The position numbers and the translations under genes are program-made. A DNA stretch of 64,000 bases from the NCBI RefSeq assembly GCF_045679555.1, contig NC_092098.1:22288038-22352037 (forward strand), in the 5' to 3' direction. Position 1 is the stretch's first letter, and each line of letters begins with the position of its first letter. This DNA is from Salvelinus alpinus (taxonomy: Eukaryota; Chordata; Actinopteri; Salmoniformes; Salmonidae). Positions 59,377 through 64,000 of this stretch are shown in pieces. The notes below the pieces were generated by a model. It was not told where the DNA came from, did not search any database, and saw only the letters and a program-made list of their open reading frames with translations.

Positions 59377-60720
59377 CCTTTCTCGCCCAGGGGTTCCGCT
59401 AGCGGAACACCCACAACATTCCACTGAAAAGGCAGCGCGCGAAATTCAAGTCCAATACAGCAAATGAAAGATAAACATCTTGTGAATCCAGCCAACGTGT
59501 CCGATTTTTTAAATGTTTTACAACGAAAACACAACATATATTTATGTTAGCTCACCACCAAATCCAAAAAAGCACAGACATTTTTTCACAGCAAATATAG
59601 CTTTCACAAAACTCACAAATAGAGATAAAATGAATCACTAACCTTTGAACATCTTCATCAGATGAGTCATATGACATCATGTTACACAATACATTTATGT
59701 TTTGTTCGATAATGTGCATATATATAAAAAAAAATCTCAGTTTACATTGGCGCGTTACGTGCAGTAATGTTTTGATTCCAAAACATCCGGTGATTTTGCA
59801 GAAATACTCATAATAAACATTGATAAAAGATGCAAGTGTTATTCACAAAATTAAAGATAAACTTATCCTCTATGCAACCGCTGTGTCAGATTTCAAAATA
59901 AACTTTACGGAAAAAGAATAATCTGAGAACGGCGCTCAGAGCACAATCCAGCCAAAGAAATAGTCGCCATTTTTGCGTCAACAGAAGCTACAAAAACACT
60001 ATAAATATGCACTTACCTTCGAATAACTTCATCAGAAGGCACTCCCAGGATTCCCAGTTCGACAATAAATGACTGAAAAGTTCCATAAAGCCCATCATTT
60101 AGCCACTTGTTGTTAGCATGTTCAGCCCACGAATCCATTTTCATGACGCACGAGCAATCCCTCCAGACAAAAACTCAAAAAGTTCCGTTACAGGTCGTAG
60201 AAACAAGTCAAATGATGTATGCAATCCATATTTAGGATGTGTTTAACATTAATCATCAATAAGGATCCAACCGGAGAATTTCATTATCTGAAGAAAGAGC
60301 ATCAGAACGAGAGCACTCTCTCTCGCGCGCAAAATGAGACTGAGAATTTCTGAAGACCACTCAGTAAAATAGCTCCTATGAGCCCCTCCTTTATAGTAGA
60401 ATCATATAACCAAAATCTAAAGACGGTGACATCTAGTGGAATCCCTAGGAAGTGTTTGCTTATCCATAACTATATGGGGTATCATTTGGCATTGTTTTGA
60501 AAATCGAGTTCTCACTTCCTGTTTGGAAGTCTTCTCAGGTTTTTGTCTGCCAAATGAGTTCTGTTATACTTACAGACATAATTCAAACAGTTTTAGAAAC
60601 TTCAGAGTGTTTTCTATACAATAGTAATAATAATATGCATGTATTACCTTCTGGGGCAGAGTAGGAGGAAATTCCGTTTGGGTATGCAATTCGTTCAAAG
60701 TGGAAACACTGCCCCCTGTC
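59377..60720 (-). mobile_element. 1.4-kb TTAA-flanked element, copy 2
   Basis: Inverted relative to copy 1: begins after TTAA (59373-59376) with CCCAGGGGTTCCGCTAGCGG and ends CACTGCCCCCTGTCC. It has the same doubled internal block (near 59640-59720 and 60010-60080). Diverged from copy 1 but clearly homologous along its length. Confidence 0.65.
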
Positions 60721-60919
60721 CATAAACAGGTTTTAACACAAGTTCTACCATATCAATCTCACTCAAACATTGTGGTGGTGTCAGGGGACATATGGGGGAT
60801 ATGCAAATGTTTTTTCAACCTCTCCAAAGTGCCTGATCGTTTAGCCTTGGCATATCCAATGTATTGGTCCCACATACAAATCAACTGTTTACAAAAACAA
60901 TATAAAAGCAACAGATATA

Positions 60920-61900
60920 CACTACCATTCAAAAGTTTGGGGTCACTTAGAAATGTCCTTGTTTTTGAAAGAAAAGCAAATTTTTTGTCCATTAAATTAA
61001 CATCAAACTGATCAGAAATACAGTGTAGACATTGTTAATGCTGTAAATGACTATTGTAGCTGGAAACGGCTGATGTTTTATGGAATATCTACATAGGCAT
61101 ACAGTGGCCCATTATCAGCAACCATCACTCCTGTGTTCCAATGACATATTGTGTTAGCTAATCCAAGTTTATAATTTTAAAAGGCTAATTGATCATTAGA
61201 AAAGCCTTTTGCAATTATGTTAGCACAGCTGAAAACTGTTGTTCTGATTAGAGAAGCAATAAAACTGGCCTTCTTTAGACTAGTTGAGTATCTGGAGCAT
61301 CAGCATTTGTGGGTTCGATTACAGGCTCAAAATGGTCAGAAACAAATAACTTTCTTCTGAAACTCGTCAGTCTATTCTAGTTCTGGGAAATGAAGGCTAT
61401 TCCATACGAGAAATTGCCGAGAAACTGAAGATCTCGTACAAAGCTGTGTACTACTCCCTTCACAGAACAGCGCAAACTGGCTCTAACCAGAATAGAAAGA
61501 GGAGTGGGAGGCCCCACTGCACAACTGAGCAAGAGGACAAGTACATTAGAGTGTTTAGTTTGAGAAACAGATGCCTCACAAGTCCTGAACTGGCAGCTTC
61601 ATTAAATAGTACCCGCAAAACACCAGTCTCAACGTCAACAGTGAAGAGGCGACTCCGGGATGCTGGCTTTCTAGGCAGAGTTCCTCTGTCCAGTGTTTGT
61701 GTTTTTTTCCCCATCTTAATCTTTTCTTTTTATTGGCTTTTGTCTGAGATATGGCTTTTTCTTTGCAACTTTGGAAGGCCAGCACCCCGGAGTCGCCTCT
61801 TCACTGTTGACGTTGAGACTGGTGTTTTGCGAGCACTATTTAATGAAGCTGCCAGTTGAAGAATTGTGAGGCGTCTGTTTCGTAGCTTATCAGAGCATCA
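60920..61900. mobile_element. Tc1 element with internal inverted duplication
   Basis: Left end CACTACCATTCAAAAGTTTG after TA. Transposase N-terminus in frame at 61446-61680 (IREIAEKL upstream; HCTTEQEDKYIRVFSLRNRC). Near 61690 the sequence turns over: the block 61563-61675 reappears inverted at about 61782-61880, with a ~100-bp spacer that is itself the inverse of the expected downstream coding sequence. No right terminus was seen. Inactive. Confidence 0.75.
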
Positions 61901-62003
61901 GATCAGTCACCATGCTGACATTGTAGTTCATCACAGAAACGGAGACATTCTTCCTCACCCATGCCCCACCTAGGCATTTTTCACTCTCCTTGAGACATGG
62001 TTG

Positions 62004-62430
62004 TTATTGAATTGAAAAAAGCAGCTTGTTAGTCCTGATCCAACGTATAGTCCCCCTCTCTGCTGTCTTTGTCATGTTGTTTACATTGATATTGGGGAAA
62101 CCGATTCTGTTAGGACGAATGCTGCCACAAGCCCCTATTTTCTTATTCAAGAGGTCTATGAAATGCATGGGACCAGTATAAAAATTGTCCACAAAGAGCT
62201 TGTACCCACTGCCAAGTAAGGGAAAGACCATCAGCTCCATGACAGTGTCATAACTAAGGCCCTCCCCTGTGGGTGTGATCGCCTTGCCTTCATAGATTAA
62301 AAAGTTCCATGTGTAGGCAGAGGCTGAGTCGGCTCGCACAAAGAGCTTGTAGCCCCATTTGGTTGGCTTATTTTTCATATAGTATTGCTTCGAGCCAATT
62401 CAAGCCTTTGAGGCAACCATGCGCTCATCT
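62004..62430 (-). pseudogene. piggyBac transposase fragment (DDE_Tnp_1_7 type)
   Basis: On minus, from 62430: WIDERMVAS, an in-frame stop, then [32 protein letters not shown] and [17 protein letters not shown]. These are the conserved KPxKWG and DNFYTS-type motifs of piggyBac transposases, with the catalytic Asp in VDNFYT. Only a middle piece is present, bounded on the right by a LINE. A PGBD4-like relic, not functional. Confidence 0.88.
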
Positions 62431-62440
62431 ATGTGAATCC

Positions 62441-64000
62441 AAGATGGCGTAGCAGTCGGACGTGTGTAATTGTCTTGTCCCGTCCAGTCCCGTGTTTATA
62501 TCGTTTTCTTCATATATATTTCGTATATATTTTGATCTCACTTTCCATTTACGGACTGAATATACTCTCCTGCAACCCGCCTCACCCAATGTGGTACGGA
62601 TCTGCTTTTTTTATACTTTAAAACCGGAACCCCTATCAGAAGCTAGCCAGCTAACTAGCTACTAGCTAGTTGTCAGTTAGCCACTGTTAGCGGTCATCAC
62701 CGTTAACTCGGACATCAGCCAGCCTCATCCCGGTCAATTCCTGCCAGTCTGCACAACGCGATATCAATCCAGAGCATATCGGACTGCTTTTTCTCTACCA
62801 CATCTCCGGATTCCTACCGCAAGCTCTGAACCTTTACTTCGGATCATCGCAGCTAGCTAGCTGCTATCTGAGTGGCTACTCCTGGCTAACGTCGCTGTCC
62901 CAAAGCAAGCACCAGTTAGCCTTGAGCTAGCCTCGAGCTAGGCCCATCTCCCGGCTAGCCAAAGAGGTCCCCCAGCCAATTCTTGGGCTACAATACCTCT
63001 TTTGCCAATTGGCCTGGACCCTTTACTGCCGACATGGAGCCCTGCCGATCCATCACGACTGGTCGGCGAACGTAACCGTACGAGGTGGTTTCAACAGGCT
63101 CTTTCATTGCGACGTCACCGGATGCCGATCTGCTAACCCCGGCCCGCTAGCTGTCTGAATCGCCGTGTCTCCTGCTAGCCTAGAGTAGCAGCGACTACGG
63201 AATTGGCTCCCTGACTCATCTAGGGCTACTCTTTGGACCCTATGATCACTTGGCTACACATGCCACTCCCATTCCTCAGGCGCTCTCATTTGTTGACTTC
63301 TGTAACCGTAAAAGCCTTGGATTCATGCATTTTAACATTAGAAGCCCCCTCCCTAAGTTTGTTTTATTCACTGCTTTAGCACACTCTGCCAACTCTGATG
63401 TCCTAGCCGTGTCTGAATCATAGCTTAGGAAGGCCACCAAAAATCCTGAAATGTCCATCCCTAACGATAACATTTTCCGACAAGATAGAACTGCCAAAGG
63501 GGGGTGAGTTGCAGTCTCCTGCAAAGATAGTCTGCAGAGTTCTGTCATACTATTCAGGTCTGTGCCCAAACAATTCGAGCATCTACTTTTAAAAATCCAC
63601 CTTTCCAGAAACAAGTCTCTCACCGTTGCCGCTTGTTATAGACCCCCTTCAGCCCTCAGCTATGCCCTGGACACCATATGTGAATAGATTGCCCCCCATC
63701 CATCTTCAGAGTTCGTACTGTTTGGTGACATAAACTGGGATATGCTTAACATCCCAGCCGTCCTACAATCTAAGCTAGATGCCCTCAATCTCACACAAAT
63801 TATTAAGGAACCTACCAGGTACAACCCTAAATCCGTAACCATGGGCACCCTCTTAGATATCATCCTGACCAACTTGCCCTCTAAATACACCCATCACGCA
63901 CCACATTGCCTGCGTGCGTGATGGGTCTGCGGTCAAATGACCACCCCTCATCACTGTCAAACGCTCCCTAAAACACTTCAGCAAGCAGGCCTTTCTAATC
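62441..64000 (+). mobile_element. LINE 5' UTR and endonuclease region, running off the right edge
   Basis: Starts AAGATGGCGTAGCAGTCGGA and has a ~850-bp leader rich in GCTAGC words. From about 63300 it encodes a decayed APE-type endonuclease: FNIRSPLPKFVLFTALAHSA, then SLTVAACYRPPSA and FGDINWDMLN (catalytic Asp-Ile-Asn), followed by LTQIIKEPTRYNP and TLLDIILTN. Several in-frame stops (63420, 63508, 63686) make it inactive. Likely the same L2-like family as 14397-15660. Confidence 0.85.

Overview
The window is animal nuclear DNA and looks like a salmonid fish genome (Salmo, Oncorhynchus or Salvelinus type; the species cannot be fixed from the sequence). The evidence is many-exon vertebrate genes with GT-AG introns, long CA/TG microsatellites, tRNA-derived SINEs of salmonid type, and dense layers of Tc1-like elements. 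No bacterial features, CRISPR arrays or rRNA genes were seen.

Five host genes can be assembled exon by exon, all with intact reading frames. On the minus strand are the first two coding exons of a flavin-containing monooxygenase (133-627, running off the left edge), MED31 (2416-9086, 133 aa) and the citrate transporter SLC13A5 (14121-29861, 12 exons, 633 aa). On the plus strand are two tandem serpins, SERPINF2/alpha-2-antiplasmin (34380-38228, 501 aa) and SERPINF1/PEDF (43837-45812, 405 aa). MED31 beside SLC13A5, and SERPINF2 beside SERPINF1, are conserved vertebrate neighbour pairs, which supports the assignments. From about 45.9 kb to the right edge I find no host gene, only repeats.

MED31 introns 2 and 3 are stuffed with repeats: a Tc1 element interrupted by a second, composite Tc1 that carries three well-spliced exons of a 17-beta-hydroxysteroid dehydrogenase, a chimeric Tc1, a LINE fragment and a SINE. 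A foldback Tc1 lies at 11431-12998. Inside SLC13A5 lie a LINE, (TG)n tracts beside splice sites, a hAT element filling intron 8, a GC-rich minisatellite beside the exon 4 donor, a Penelope-like element, and a recent 2.8-kb LTR retrotransposon whose single ORF is built of 9-residue repeats. The serpin pair is separated by a long-TIR element containing a 39-bp minisatellite with higher-order structure. The right third holds an L1-type LINE broken by a solo LTR and a truncated Tc1, a Tc1 element with an intact transposase ORF, LINE and Tc1 fragments, two inverted copies of a 1.4-kb TTAA-flanked element, a piggyBac remnant and the 5' part of another LINE.

The most notable observations are: (1) the composite Tc1 that appears to have moved HSD17B exons as cargo into MED31 intron 3; (2) two Tc1 families in which an inverted duplication of the transposase 5' half gives a foldback form, one with about 583-bp arms; (3) a full-length Tc1 with all catalytic residues; (4) the SERPINF2 reactive loop (Arg-Ser) with a lysine-free C-terminal tail; and (5) the repeat-dominated introns of SLC13A5. 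Everything was worked out by reading; no database search was run.
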